Shown here: one piece after another, positions 1-6,789 of the stretch
Layout: every line of letters begins with the position of its first letter
Numbering within the stretch: position 1 is the first letter of the stretch
NCBI GenBank assembly: GCA_013139755.1
Contig: WTAG01000488.1
Location: 1-9,394 of the forward strand
Length of the DNA stretch: 9,394 nt
Origin: Methylomarinum sp.
Lineage (GTDB): Bacteria > Pseudomonadota > Gammaproteobacteria > Methylococcales > Methylomonadaceae
Direction: 5' to 3'
Made by a program: the position numbers and the translations under genes
The notes under the pieces: model-generated
Databases searched by the model: none
What the model was told of the DNA's origin: nothing
What the model saw: only the letters and a program-made list of their open reading frames with translations

Positions 1-1182
1 GACCCTGAAAAGCCATTCCGTGCTTTAGCTTTTAAAATCATGGATGACCGTTACGGTGCATTAACTTTTATCCGTATTTACTCAGGTAAATTAAACAAAG
101 GTGATTCGCTCCTAAATAGCTACACTGGCAAAACTGAACGTATCGGCCGTATGGTAGAAATGCATGCGGATGAGCGTATCGAGCTTGAATCAGCTCAAGC
201 GGGTGACATTATCGCTGTTGTAGGCATGAAAAACGTACAGACTGGACACACTTTATGTGATCCTAAAAACCCTGCAACACTAGAACCAATGGTATTCCCA
301 GATCCAGTTATCTCGATTGCAGTTGCACCTAAAGATAAAGCCGGTTCAGAAAAAATGGGTATTGCTATCGGCAAAATGATTGCCGAAGATCCTTCTTTCC
401 GCGTTGAAACCGATGAAGATAGCGGTGAAACAATCCTTAGAGGAATGGGAGAACTACATCTTGACATCAAAATTGACATCCTAAAACGTACCTATGGTAT
501 CGATGTTGAAGTTGGTAAACCTCAAGTAGCTTACCGTGAAACTATCACTAAAAGCATTGAAGATAGCTACACTCATAAGAAGCAGTCTGGTGGTTCTGGT
601 CAATACGGTAAAATCGATTACATCATCGAACCAGGTGAACCAGGTACAGGTTTCATTTTCGAGTCTAAAGTAACTGGTGGTAACGTACCAAGAGAATTCT
701 GGCCTGCAGTAGAAAAAGGTTTTAAAAACAGCATTGACAATGGTGTTTTAGCTGGCTTCCCATGCTTAGACTTTAAAGTTACATTATTGGACGGTGGTTT
801 CCACGCGGTCGATTCATCTGCTGTTGCATTTGAAATTGCAGCAAGAGCCGCATACAGACAATCAATCCCTAAAGCTGGCCCTCAATTGATTGAGCCCATC
901 ATGAATGTTGACGTATTCACACCTGAAGACCATGTTGGTGATGTAATTGGTGACCTTAACCGTCGCCGCGGCATGATCAAGTCTCAAGAAGCTGGTGTTA
1001 CAGGCGTACGCATTAAAGCTGACGTAGCGCTAAGCGAGATGTTTGGATACATTGGTGATTTACGCACAATGACTTCTGGTCGCGGCCAGTTCTCAATGGA
1101 ATTCTCACATTACTTACCATGCCCTAAAAATGTGGCTGAAGAAGTAATAAAAGAAGTTCAAGAACGCAACAAAAGCAAGTAA
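1..1182 (+). CDS. fusA: Elongation factor G, fusA2-type paralogue (5' partial)
   Basis: EF-G is the cytosolic GTPase that moves tRNA and mRNA during translocation and, with RRF, helps split ribosomes. The reading frame is open from base 1, so the G domain lies outside the window; 393 residues from domain II to the C-terminus are visible. Landmarks are [10 protein letters not shown] at the domain III/IV junction, the domain IV tip [10 protein letters not shown], the HAVDSS segment with the translocation histidine (codon 802-804; E. coli His583), and [13 protein letters not shown] with [16 protein letters not shown] in domain V. Phrases such as [13 protein letters not shown] and the ending [12 protein letters not shown] match, from memory, the second EF-G (fusA2) of Vibrio and Pseudomonas better than the str-operon FusA. 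No tuf or rps gene follows; a terminator lies 15 bases after the stop. Codon use is strongly biased: one ATA among 33 Ile codons. Family assignment is sure; the paralogue assignment is likely. Confidence 0.95.
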   Translation, partial: DPEKPFRALAFKIMDDRYGALTFIRIYSGKLNKGDSLLNSYTGKTERIGRMVEMHADERIELESAQAGDIIAVVGMKNVQTGHTLCDPKNPATLEPMVFPDPVISIAVAPKDKAGSEKMGIAIGKMIAEDPSFRVETDEDSGETILRGMGELHLDIKIDILKRTYGIDVEVGKPQVAYRETITKSIEDSYTHKKQSGGSGQYGKIDYIIEPGEPGTGFIFESKVTGGNVPREFWPAVEKGFKNSIDNGVLAGFPCLDFKVTLLDGGFHAVDSSAVAFEIAARAAYRQSIPKAGPQLIEPIMNVDVFTPEDHVGDVIGDLNRRRGMIKSQEAGVTGVRIKADVALSEMFGYIGDLRTMTSGRGQFSMEFSHYLPCPKNVAEEVIKEVQERNKSK

Positions 1183-1197
1183 TTAATACTTAGCTTG

Positions 1198-1231
1198 AAA
1201 CCCACTTGCAGCAATGCAAGTGGGTTTTTTT
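1198..1231 (+). terminator. Intrinsic terminator of the EF-G gene
   Basis: A perfect 13-bp stem (1198-1210 with 1215-1227) closes on a GCAA tetraloop of the stable GNRA type and runs into seven T residues (1225-1231). It begins 15 bases after the EF-G stop codon, so it should end that transcript before the convergent sodB gene. Confidence 0.93.
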
Positions 1232-1251
1232 ATGCCTACAGTTTTTTACAC

Positions 1252-1288
1252 AAAAAAAAGCCGCTACACCACAAGATGTAGCAGCTTT
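1252..1288 (-). terminator. Intrinsic terminator of sodB
   Basis: Read on the minus strand, 1288-1277 pairs with 1268-1257 in a 12-bp stem containing one T-G wobble. The loop is 8 bases and an eight-T tract follows (1259-1252). It lies 65 bases past the sodB stop, so sodB and the EF-G gene each have their own terminator. Confidence 0.88.
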
Positions 1289-1353
1289 AAAAGGTGACAG
1301 ACAAAACTGTGCCACTGATCCCAGCTCAAATCACCCCAAAATCCAAAGCATAT

Positions 1354-1935
1354 CTAAGCAGAAAAATTTGCAGCTGCAAATTCCCAGTTTACCAATGCCC
1401 AAAAAGCCTCTAGATATTTAGGTCTAGCATTACGGTAATCAATATAGTAAGCATGCTCCCATACATCGCATGTTAATAAAGGTATTTGACCCTCAGCCAA
1501 AGGACACCCAGCGTTACTAGTACTTACTAACTCTATACTGCCATCAGAATTTTTAACCAACCACGCCCAACCAGAGCCAAATGTTGTTACAGCACACTTT
1601 GTAAATTCAGCCTTGAACTCATCAAATGAACCGAACTTAGCATTAATAGCATCTGCTAAAGCACCTGATGGTTCACCACCACCATTTGGCGACAAGCTAT
1701 TCCAATAAAAAGTATGATTCCAGATTTGTGCAGCATTATTAAACATTCCACCTTCTGAACGAGTAACGATAGACTCAAGTGAAGTATCTTCAAAAGAAGT
1801 ACCTGAGATTAAGTTATTCAGATTGGTCACATAGGTTTGATGATGCTTACCATAATGAAACTCAAGCGTTTCCTCTGAGATATGGGGTGCTAACGCGTCT
1901 TTAGCATATGGTAAAGCAGGTAATACGACAGCCAT
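1354..1935 (-). CDS. sodB: Fe superoxide dismutase SodB
   Basis: Converts superoxide to hydrogen peroxide and oxygen in the cytoplasm; no signal peptide is present. The 193-residue product has the same length as E. coli SodB and aligns without gaps, starting [18 protein letters not shown]. Metal ligands expected from the family are visible: His27, His74 in WNHTFYW, and Asp157 and His161 in [16 protein letters not shown]. Gln70 in AAQIWNH is the second-sphere glutamine position typical of Fe-type rather than Mn-type enzymes. An in-frame GTG lies four codons upstream (1945-1947), but GGAGA at 1941-1945 overlaps it and stands 5 bases before the ATG, so ATG at 1935 is the better start. The gene is monocistronic, convergent with the EF-G gene and divergent from the CYTH gene. 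Identity is sure; Fe rather than cambialistic use is inferred from the sequence. Confidence 0.97.
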   Translation of the reverse strand: MAVVLPALPYAKDALAPHISEETLEFHYGKHHQTYVTNLNNLISGTSFEDTSLESIVTRSEGGMFNNAAQIWNHTFYWNSLSPNGGGEPSGALADAINAKFGSFDEFKAEFTKCAVTTFGSGWAWLVKNSDGSIELVSTSNAGCPLAEGQIPLLTCDVWEHAYYIDYRNARPKYLEAFWALVNWEFAAANFSA

Positions 1936-1940
1936 GGTTT

Positions 1941-1945
1941 TCTCC
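1941..1945 (-). promoter_or_regulatory. Ribosome binding site that decides the sodB start
   Basis: On the minus strand GGAGA lies 5 bases before ATG 1935-1933. It overlaps the alternative GTG at 1947-1945, which therefore cannot use it, so the protein begins MAVVLP. Confidence 0.8.
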
Positions 1946-1985
1946 ACAATAAAACAAAAATATATAAAAAATACCAGTTATAAAT

Positions 1986-2000
1986 AAATACCCAGTATTT
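1986..2000. promoter_or_regulatory. Second inverted repeat near the predicted sodB transcription start
   Basis: AAATAC (1986-1991), CCA, GTATTT (1995-2000) is a perfect 6-base dyad just downstream of the first repeat and at the predicted start of the sodB transcript. AGTATT occurs in both dyads (1994-1999 and 2007-2012), 13 bases apart. It may be a paired operator or chance in an AT-rich spacer. Confidence 0.3.
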
Positions 2001-2002
2001 TA

Positions 2003-2022
2003 ATAAAGTATTCGTACTTTAT
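2003..2022. promoter_or_regulatory. Inverted repeat over the candidate sodB -10
   Basis: ATAAAGTA (2003-2010) and TACTTTAT (2015-2022) are perfect inverse complements separated by TTCG. The repeat covers the proposed sodB -10 element, a position suited to an operator. A UUCG-looped RNA hairpin on a plus-strand transcript is the alternative. I do not recognise a known regulator site. Confidence 0.45.
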
Positions 2023-2035
2023 CACTGCCCAGCAA
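2007..2035 (-). promoter_or_regulatory. Candidate sigma70 promoter of sodB
   Basis: Minus strand: TTGCTG (2035-2030), a 17-base spacer, then AATACT (2012-2007). The match is modest (3 of 6 and 4 of 6) but the spacing is ideal. A start near base 2000 would give a 5' leader of about 65 bases. The surroundings are very AT-rich, so other -10-like strings occur by chance. Confidence 0.45.
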
Positions 2036-2051
2036 TTAAATAAAGAAAAAT

Positions 2052-2075
2052 AGAACACCTAGTTCTGTTTATAAT
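2052..2075 (+). promoter_or_regulatory. Candidate promoter element and dyad upstream of the CYTH gene
   Basis: A perfect TATAAT at 2070-2075 follows a short inverted repeat, AGAAC (2052-2056) with GTTCT (2062-2066). No good -35 is found 16-18 bases upstream. Further -10-like strings at 2091-2096 and 2104-2109 lie nearer the ATG, so the true start site is uncertain. Confidence 0.35.
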
Positions 2076-2114
2076 TAGCGACCTCTCTTATATAAATAAA
2101 CAATATAACTAGCT

Positions 2115-2585
2115 ATGGCATTAGAAATAGAACACAAGTTTTTAATCAAAAATAATAACTGGCAGAAAAATATAAGCCAATCTAGCGAATACAAGCAAGG
2201 CTACTTAGTTAGCGATAAAAAACGCTCTATTAGAGTCCGCATATCTGATAATAAAGCATGGCTTAACATTAAAAGCGCGACAACTGGCACCCATAGACAA
2301 GAATATGAATACGAAATACCACTTGACGAAGGAAAAGAGATATTAAACACCTTGTGTGAAAAACCACTTATAGAAAAAACACGCCACCTTGTAGCATACA
2401 AACAACACACCTGGGAAATTGACGTGTTTAGCGGTGAAAATAGCGGACTCATAGTTGCCGAAATTGAATTATCACAAGTTGGCGAGGCTTTTGAGAAACC
2501 CGAATGGATAGCTGAAGAAGTAACTGAAGATTTGCGCTATTACAACAATAGATTATGCAAACATCCTTATAAAAACTGGAAATAA
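2115..2585 (+). CDS. CYTH-domain inorganic triphosphatase-like protein (short TTM family)
   Basis: A 156-residue cytosolic protein of the triphosphate tunnel metalloenzyme superfamily. It starts MALEIEHKFLI, carrying the hallmark ExExK motif as E4, E6 and K8. Other tunnel residues expected in the family are present: R40 and R42 (IRVRI), K53, R61 with E63, E65 and E67, K88 and R90 (EKTRH), D103 (EIDVF), E116 and E118 (AEIEL), and R141 in EEVTEDLRYYNN. Length and C-terminus resemble the short single-domain TTM of Nitrosomonas europaea, which hydrolyses inorganic tripolyphosphate with a divalent metal. Class IV adenylate cyclase or thiamine triphosphatase activity cannot be excluded from sequence. 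No Shine-Dalgarno sequence is seen before the ATG. The next gene starts 57 bases downstream with no terminator between. Family certain, substrate inferred. Confidence 0.9.
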   Translation: MALEIEHKFLIKNNNWQKNISQSSEYKQGYLVSDKKRSIRVRISDNKAWLNIKSATTGTHRQEYEYEIPLDEGKEILNTLCEKPLIEKTRHLVAYKQHTWEIDVFSGENSGLIVAEIELSQVGEAFEKPEWIAEEVTEDLRYYNNRLCKHPYKNWK

Positions 2586-2606
2586 CACTATAAAATCAAA
2601 AACAAA

Positions 2607-2635
2607 TTGAATTATCAGTAAAATTACTCTATATT
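2607..2635 (+). promoter_or_regulatory. Candidate promoter of the TPR-protein gene, probably leaderless
   Basis: TTGAAT (2607-2612), exactly 17 bases, then TATATT (2630-2635): 4 of 6 and 5 of 6 matches to sigma70 consensus. Transcription would begin around 2641-2643, at the ATG itself, which fits the lack of any Shine-Dalgarno sequence in front of it. Confidence 0.5.
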
Positions 2636-2642
2636 TTACTGT

Positions 2643-3332
2643 ATGAATAAAACAACCATTGTTGCTTTTTTGCTACTAATTAGCAATCACATATCCGCAA
2701 ACACACTAATGCCTGAGATCAATAAAATTGAATCCGAATGGGCAAACATTTATTACAACAAAAGCAACTCAGTGCAGGGAAGCTATTTTCCAGAGCTTTT
2801 AAACACAACAGAAAGACTATGCCTGCGCCACCCCAAGGCCGTTGAGCTAAAAATTTGGCAAGCAATCATCATCGCCACTAACGCAGCCTTCGAAAGCCCA
2901 TTTACAGCATTAGAATCAATCAACAAAGCAAAAAAAATACTCGAACAAACCATAAAAGACAAACCGACAGCTCTTGGTGGAGCAGCACTAGTGACACTCG
3001 GAACCCTTTACTACATGACACCTGGTTGGCCAATTTCTTTCGGCGACCAGCAGAAGGCAGAGAAACTACTAAAAAGAGCGCTTAAAATAAACCCAAATAG
3101 CATTGATTCTAATTATTTTTACGCAGATTTTCTACTCAACAAAGGAGACCTAACAAAAGCAGAAAAATACTTTAAGCTTGCTTTAAATGCTCCAAGTAGA
3201 AAAAAACAAAAATTCGCTGACGAACAATTAAAAAAAGAAGCAAAAACCGCTTTACTCAACACAGAACTCAGAAAACTAAACTCTGGAAAAAATAGGTTTC
3301 TGTCACTCTTCACCAGCGCGAAATCAAATTAA
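2643..3332 (+). CDS. Exported TPR-like protein of unknown function
   Basis: The 229-residue product begins with a typical Sec signal peptide: Lys3, a hydrophobic core at about 6-14, and likely cleavage after Ala19 (HISA/NT). The mature part should therefore be periplasmic. It is helical and TPR-like: one helix pair at about 85-122, and a clearer repeat at 136-182 containing AEKLLKRALKINP and GDLTKAEKYFKLAL. Between them sits a distinctive non-TPR insert, TPGWPISFGD (126-135), followed by NYFYADFLL (157-165) and a basic, lysine-rich tail. I recall similar exported TPR proteins in other gammaproteobacteria, some loosely likened to the TatT component of TRAP transporters, but no transporter genes are nearby. 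The coding strand is A-rich, with relaxed codon use. No terminator separates it from the CYTH gene or fdxA. Function not assigned; a scaffold or partner-binding role is only a guess. Confidence 0.85.
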   Translation: MNKTTIVAFLLLISNHISANTLMPEINKIESEWANIYYNKSNSVQGSYFPELLNTTERLCLRHPKAVELKIWQAIIIATNAAFESPFTALESINKAKKILEQTIKDKPTALGGAALVTLGTLYYMTPGWPISFGDQQKAEKLLKRALKINPNSIDSNYFYADFLLNKGDLTKAEKYFKLALNAPSRKKQKFADEQLKKEAKTALLNTELRKLNSGKNRFLSLFTSAKSN

Positions 3333-3394
3333 CTAAAACACCGCTACCACACACACTAAATATAAGAAATTCCTATTTATAAAGCGCCACTTTC

Positions 3395-3406
3395 TGCTAC
3401 TATATT
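3395..3406 (+). promoter_or_regulatory. Possible extended -10 promoter of fdxA
   Basis: TGCTACTAT (3395-3403) fits the extended -10 pattern TGnTAnnnT, and TATATT (3401-3406) overlaps it. No -35 is convincing. The site lies about 40 bases before the fdxA ATG in a 111-base gap that shows no terminator, so read-through from the TPR gene is also possible. Confidence 0.3.
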
Positions 3407-3443
3407 CCTAAATTTTTTATAACTCTATAACTCGGAAACCACC

Positions 3444-3767
3444 ATGACATTTGTCGTAACAGAAAACTGTATTAAGTGTAAATTTACTGATTGCGTTGAT
3501 GTATGCCCTGTAGACTGCTTTCATGAAGGACCTAATTTTTTAGTCATTGATCCAGATGAATGCATCGACTGCACATTATGCGAACCTGAATGCCCAGCAA
3601 ACGCTATTTTTGCTGAAGATGAATTACCCGAAGGCCAAGAGCCGTTTATTGCCATAAACGCAGACCTAGCCAAGACATGGCCAATTATTACTGAAGTTAA
3701 AGATGCTATGGAAGAAGCTGATGACTGGAATGGTAAAGCCGATAAAATTGATTTACTAGAAAGATAA
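3444..3767 (+). CDS. fdxA: 7Fe ferredoxin FdxA ([3Fe-4S][4Fe-4S])
   Basis: A small, acidic, cytosolic electron carrier. Its 107 residues equal the length of Azotobacter vinelandii ferredoxin I (with Met) and align throughout. By that alignment Cys9, Cys17 and Cys50 hold the [3Fe-4S] cluster, and Cys21, Cys40, Cys43 and Cys46 hold the [4Fe-4S] cluster. Cys12 and Cys25 are the conserved non-ligand cysteines. The segments [17 protein letters not shown] and [13 protein letters not shown] show both motifs intact, and the usual C-terminal extension ending in LLER is present. GGAAA at 3434-3438 lies 5 bases before the ATG. The gene ends TAA TAG and is followed by a hairpin and a bidirectional terminator. 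The redox partner cannot be told from this context; FdI-type proteins are linked to redox-stress responses in some bacteria. Being downstream of sodB in the same region is suggestive only. Confidence 0.97.
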   Translation: MTFVVTENCIKCKFTDCVDVCPVDCFHEGPNFLVIDPDECIDCTLCEPECPANAIFAEDELPEGQEPFIAINADLAKTWPIITEVKDAMEEADDWNGKADKIDLLER

Positions 3768-3775
3768 TAGCAATT

Positions 3776-3816
3776 GCCTTCAGATCACCAACACTGAAGG
3801 CTAATTATTACCTTCA
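3776..3816 (+). other. 3' hairpin of fdxA with an alternative pairing
   Basis: GCCTTCAG (3776-3783) pairs with CTGAAGGC (3794-3801) across a 10-base loop. The strand TGAAGG (3795-3800) can instead pair with a second CCTTCA (3811-3816), also across a 10-base loop. The first form is longer (8 versus 6 bp). No good T tract follows either, so this is more likely an mRNA-end hairpin than the main terminator. Confidence 0.45.
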
Positions 3817-3834
3817 AGAATTTTTCTACAAGCA

Positions 3835-3865
3835 AAAAAAAACCGGTTTTAAACCGGTTTTTTTT
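3835..3865. terminator. Bidirectional terminator between fdxA and rplQ
   Basis: A 31-base perfect palindrome centred on T3850. Its 15-base arm is eight A, CCGG and three T, mirrored in 3851-3865. Each strand therefore gives a hairpin ending in eight T residues. It lies 67 bases after the fdxA stop and 17 bases after the rplQ stop, so it can end both the fdxA transcript (+) and the alpha-operon transcript (-). Confidence 0.93.
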
Positions 3866-3882
3866 GTATACACCTAATTGAA

Positions 3883-4266
3883 TCAATCTTCTGTAGAAGA
3901 TTCCAACTCAGGTCTACCAACAAGCTCAACGTAAGCCATAGGTGCTTTATCACCTGTTCTGAAGCCACACTTAATAACTCTAAGGTAGCCACCAGGACGA
4001 TCCTGATATCTTGGACCCAACTCATTGAACAACTTAGTTACCACATCACGATCACGTAACTTAGCAAACGCCATACGTCGCTTAGAAACAGAATCTTCTT
4101 TAGATAAAGTTATTAAAGGCTCAGCAAATCCCCGCAACTCTTTAGCTTTAGGTAATGTAGTTCTGATCAACTCATGCGTGAACAATGAAGTTGCCATATT
4201 ACTAAACATAGCCTTACGATGACTACTATTTCTATTTAATTGTCTTCCTGTCTTACGATGTCTCAT
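3883..4266 (-). CDS. rplQ: Large ribosomal subunit protein L17
   Basis: L17 binds 23S rRNA near the peptide exit side of the large subunit. At 127 residues it equals E. coli L17 and carries the family signature [20 protein letters not shown] at the N-terminus, [10 protein letters not shown], and [19 protein letters not shown] followed by [17 protein letters not shown]. The acidic tail ends SSTED. It is the last gene of the alpha operon, 17 bases after rpoA, with AAGG (4276-4279) as a spaced ribosome binding site, and is followed by the bidirectional terminator. Nothing is missing. Confidence 0.98.
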   Translation of the reverse strand: MRHRKTGRQLNRNSSHRKAMFSNMATSLFTHELIRTTLPKAKELRGFAEPLITLSKEDSVSKRRMAFAKLRDRDVVTKLFNELGPRYQDRPGGYLRVIKCGFRTGDKAPMAYVELVGRPELESSTED

Positions 4267-4283
4267 TTCTTTAGACCTTAATG

Positions 4284-5294
4284 TTAAATTCCAGTTTGGC
4301 TTTGCTCAACCAAGTTCTCAGGCGGCCAGTTTTCAAGACGCATACCTAAAGACAACCCCTTTAAAGCAAGTATATCTTTAATCTCAGTTAGAGATTTCTT
4401 TCCGAGATTAGGAGTCTTCAATAACTCAACCTCAGTACGCTGTATCAAGTCGCCAATATAAAAAATATTTTCTGCCTTTAAGCAATTAGCTGACCTAACA
4501 GTTAATTCCAAATCATCTACAGGTCTCAATAGAACTGGATCAAACTCAGGCTCTGCAGGGACAGTTTCTTCAACTATTTTTTCATTAACTTTTTCAAAAT
4601 CAACAAACACTGATAGCTGATCATGTAAAATTGTAGCTGCCAACTTTACTGTTTCCTCAGGGTCAACAGTTCCATTGGTTTCCAACTCAATTATGAGCTT
4701 ATCCAAATTTGTACGTTGCTCAACCCTAGTGCTTTCAACGCTGTAAGAAACCCGGTTAATTGGACTATAAGAAGCATCTAAAGCCAAAACACCAACAGGA
4801 GTAGTCGAAGAGGACTGCTCCTTTCTAATACTTGCTGGAATATAGCCTCTATTACGCTCAACCTTTAACTTAACATTCAACTTACCAGCATCCGTTAAGT
4901 TAGCTAAAACTAAATCAGGGTTAACTATTTCCACATCATGCGGCAATTCAATGTCAGCAGCTGTAACAACACCAGCCCCTTCTTTGGACAAGTTTAATTC
5001 AACCTCGTCTTTAGAATGTAAAATTATAGCTAGTTTTTTTAGGTTCAACAAAAAGTCAATTACGTCCTCTTGAACCCCATCAATTGTAGTGTATTCATGC
5101 TGAACACCTTCAATTTCAACCTCACTAACTGCACATCCAGGAATAGAAGATAACATTACTCTTCTTAGAGCATTCCCTAAAGAATGCCCGAAACCTCTCT
5201 CTAAAGGCTCTATAACTATTCTTGAATGATTTACGTTATGACTGACTACTTCAACCAATTTAGGCCTTAGTAAACCAGCAATAGTATTCTGCAT
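4284..5294 (-). CDS. rpoA: DNA-directed RNA polymerase subunit alpha
   Basis: Alpha dimerises to nucleate RNA polymerase assembly and its C-terminal domain contacts UP elements and activators. The 336-residue protein (E. coli 329) has the N-terminal dimerisation domain with [15 protein letters not shown] (Arg45 conserved), a linker at about 236-255, and the C-terminal domain [12 protein letters not shown] (Arg267, equivalent to E. coli Arg265, the UP-element contact) through [14 protein letters not shown] and [10 protein letters not shown]. The few extra residues are at the extreme C-terminus (EQSQTGI) and in the linker. It follows rpsD by 20 bases with only a weak ribosome binding site (GAGA, 5303-5306), so translational coupling to rpsD is plausible. 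Intact DNA-contact residues make UP-element use at local promoters possible. Confidence 0.98.
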   Translation of the reverse strand: MQNTIAGLLRPKLVEVVSHNVNHSRIVIEPLERGFGHSLGNALRRVMLSSIPGCAVSEVEIEGVQHEYTTIDGVQEDVIDFLLNLKKLAIILHSKDEVELNLSKEGAGVVTAADIELPHDVEIVNPDLVLANLTDAGKLNVKLKVERNRGYIPASIRKEQSSSTTPVGVLALDASYSPINRVSYSVESTRVEQRTNLDKLIIELETNGTVDPEETVKLAATILHDQLSVFVDFEKVNEKIVEETVPAEPEFDPVLLRPVDDLELTVRSANCLKAENIFYIGDLIQRTEVELLKTPNLGKKSLTEIKDILALKGLSLGMRLENWPPENLVEQSQTGI

Positions 5295-5314
5295 AGTTTA
5301 TATCTCAGTATGAA

Positions 5315-5935
5315 TTATTTTGAATATAGCTCTACAACTAACTGCTCATTCATATCAGCACCTAAATCAACACGATCAGGAAGCGATTTAAATACACCAG
5401 CCATTTCCTTAAGATTTACTTCAACCCACGAAGGAAAACCATATTGTTCAGTGACAGTTAATGAATCAACGATTCTTTGTTGCTTCTTTGACTTCTCACG
5501 AATTTTAATTTCATCACCAACATTCACTTGAAATGAAGCAATGTTTGTTATTTTATCATTAACCAAGATTGATTTATGAGCCACTAACTGACGCGCTTCT
5601 GCACGTGTACTAGCATAGCCCATTCTATAAACGACGTTATCAAGCCTAGACTCAAGAAGATTTAAAAGGTTAGCACCTGTAGCACCTTTCTTTAAATCGG
5701 CTGTTTTATAGTAATTTCTAAATTGCTTTTCTAAAACGCCGTATATTCTACGAATTCTTTGTTTAGCACGAAGCTGAAGAGCGTAATCAGAGCTACGCGT
5801 TCTACCTGTTCCGTGCTGCCCAGGTCTTTGTTCTAATTTACACTTTCCTTCTAGTGACTTTCCTCTGCTTTTTAACAGAAGATCCGCACCTTCTCTACGA
5901 CTTAACTTACAAGTAGGGCCAAGATATCTTGCCAT
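5315..5935 (-). CDS. rpsD: Small ribosomal subunit protein S4
   Basis: S4 is a primary 16S rRNA binder that nucleates assembly of the 30S body; in E. coli it also represses the alpha operon. The 206 residues match E. coli S4 in length. Visible landmarks are the start [31 protein letters not shown], the S4 RNA-binding domain [20 protein letters not shown] with [11 protein letters not shown], and the terminal LVVELYSK. The zinc-binding four-cysteine N-terminus seen in some bacteria is absent. GGAG (5943-5946) lies 7 bases before the ATG; rpsK ends 17 bases upstream. Whether it autoregulates here is doubtful because the operon leader looks too short for the E. coli pseudoknot. Confidence 0.98.
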   Translation of the reverse strand: MARYLGPTCKLSRREGADLLLKSRGKSLEGKCKLEQRPGQHGTGRTRSSDYALQLRAKQRIRRIYGVLEKQFRNYYKTADLKKGATGANLLNLLESRLDNVVYRMGYASTRAEARQLVAHKSILVNDKITNIASFQVNVGDEIKIREKSKKQQRIVDSLTVTEQYGFPSWVEVNLKEMAGVFKSLPDRVDLGADMNEQLVVELYSK

Positions 5936-5952
5936 TTCAATGCTCCAAAAAT

Positions 5953-6339
5953 TTAAACGCGACGCTTCTTAGGTGGACGACAACCATTGTGAGGAATAGG
6001 TGTCACGTCAACAATATTATTGATTTTGAAACCCAGATTATTTAACGACCTTACAGCTGATTCACGACCAGGACCTGGGCCTTTGATCATAACATCAAGG
6101 TTCTTCATGCCATATTCTAAAGCAACAGTACCAGCTCTTTCTGCTGCAACTTGCGCTGCAAAAGGCGTACTTTTACGAGAACCTCTAAAACCAGACCCTC
6201 CTGCTGTAGCCCAAGATAAAGCATTACCTTTACGGTCACTAATTGTCACGATTGTATTATTAAAAGATGCATGCACATGAGCTATCCCATCTGCTATTTC
6301 TTTTTTTATACGTTTTTTTGCACGTTTTTGAGTTGCCAT
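5953..6339 (-). CDS. rpsK: Small ribosomal subunit protein S11
   Basis: S11 sits on the 30S platform and helps shape the mRNA path near the Shine-Dalgarno helix. The 128-residue protein has the basic N-terminus [30 protein letters not shown], the [15 protein letters not shown] segment, [11 protein letters not shown] and the conserved ending [18 protein letters not shown]. It is located between rpsM (24 bases away) and rpsD (17 bases), with AAGG at 6349-6352 upstream. Its codon use is relaxed: three of nine Ile codons are ATA, and AGA, AGG, GGA and GGG all occur. That contrasts with the EF-G gene in this window. Confidence 0.98.
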   Translation of the reverse strand: MATQKRAKKRIKKEIADGIAHVHASFNNTIVTISDRKGNALSWATAGGSGFRGSRKSTPFAAQVAAERAGTVALEYGMKNLDVMIKGPGPGRESAVRSLNNLGFKINNIVDVTPIPHNGCRPPKKRRV

Positions 6340-6363
6340 TTTACTTAGCCTTTACGGGGTATC

Positions 6364-6720
6364 TTATTTTCTAATTGGTTTACGAGGACCTTTACGAGTA
6401 CGAGCATTTGTTTTAGTGCGCTGACCTCTTAATGGCAACCCTCTACGATGCCTAATCCCACGAAAACAACCCAAATCCATCAATCGTTTAATATTCATTG
6501 AAACTTCACGACGAAGATCACCTTCAACAGTCATTTTAGAAATAACTGCACGGATAGTTTCCAATTGATCTTCAGAAAGCTCACTTATTTTTACAGTTGG
6601 CTCTATTTTAACTTGTTCACAAATTTGTCTAGCAGTCTGACGACCAACGCCATATATTGCGGTCAACGCGATTTCTGCGTGTTTATGGTCTGCTACATTG
6701 ATTCCGGCAATACGTGCCAT
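6364..6720 (-). CDS. rpsM: Small ribosomal subunit protein S13
   Basis: S13 in the 30S head contacts the large subunit (bridge B1) and P-site tRNA. Its 118 residues equal E. coli S13: [31 protein letters not shown] (helix-hairpin element), [20 protein letters not shown], and the basic tail [18 protein letters not shown] that reaches the P site. It is first in the alpha operon, with AGGAG (6728-6732) 7 bases before the ATG and a strong promoter about 40 bases upstream. Confidence 0.98.
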   Translation of the reverse strand: MARIAGINVADHKHAEIALTAIYGVGRQTARQICEQVKIEPTVKISELSEDQLETIRAVISKMTVEGDLRREVSMNIKRLMDLGCFRGIRHRRGLPLRGQRTKTNARTRKGPRKPIRK

Positions 6721-6727
6721 CTAGATA

Positions 6728-6732
6728 CTCCT
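6728..6732 (-). promoter_or_regulatory. Ribosome binding site of rpsM
   Basis: AGGAG read on the minus strand, 7 bases before the rpsM ATG; the clearest Shine-Dalgarno sequence of the alpha operon. It lies in a leader of only about 33 bases. Confidence 0.85.
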
Positions 6733-6760
6733 AGTTCGGTATTCTAAAGTTAAGCGCGCA

Positions 6761-6789
6761 AGTATAGCATAACAGTATATTCTGCGCAA
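6761..6789 (-). promoter_or_regulatory. Alpha-operon promoter upstream of rpsM
   Basis: Minus strand: TTGCGC (6789-6784), exactly 17 bases, TATACT (6766-6761), with TGC directly before the -10 making an extended -10 (TGCTATACT). The seven bases after it, TGCGCGC, are a G+C-rich discriminator in an otherwise AT-rich gap, as at ppGpp-controlled ribosomal promoters. Transcription should start near 6754, about 33 bases before the rpsM ATG. It would supply rpsM to rplQ apart from any spc read-through. Confidence 0.82.

Noticed and set aside
195..479. A 94-codon minus-strand frame inside the EF-G gene
   Set aside because: Fully antisense to highly conserved EF-G domain II/III codons; no supporting signal.
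1206..1421. A 71-codon frame on the plus strand starting inside the EF-G terminator
   Set aside because: It runs through both terminators and into the antisense of sodB; no ribosome binding site and a non-biological composition.
1936..1947. A four-residue N-terminal extension of SodB from an in-frame GTG
   Set aside because: The binding site GGAGA overlaps that GTG and is correctly spaced for the ATG, and the family length (193) fits the ATG.
2643..3332. Assignment of the TPR-like protein as a TRAP-transporter T component
   Set aside because: Only a loose resemblance, and no TRAP permease or binding-protein gene is in the window.
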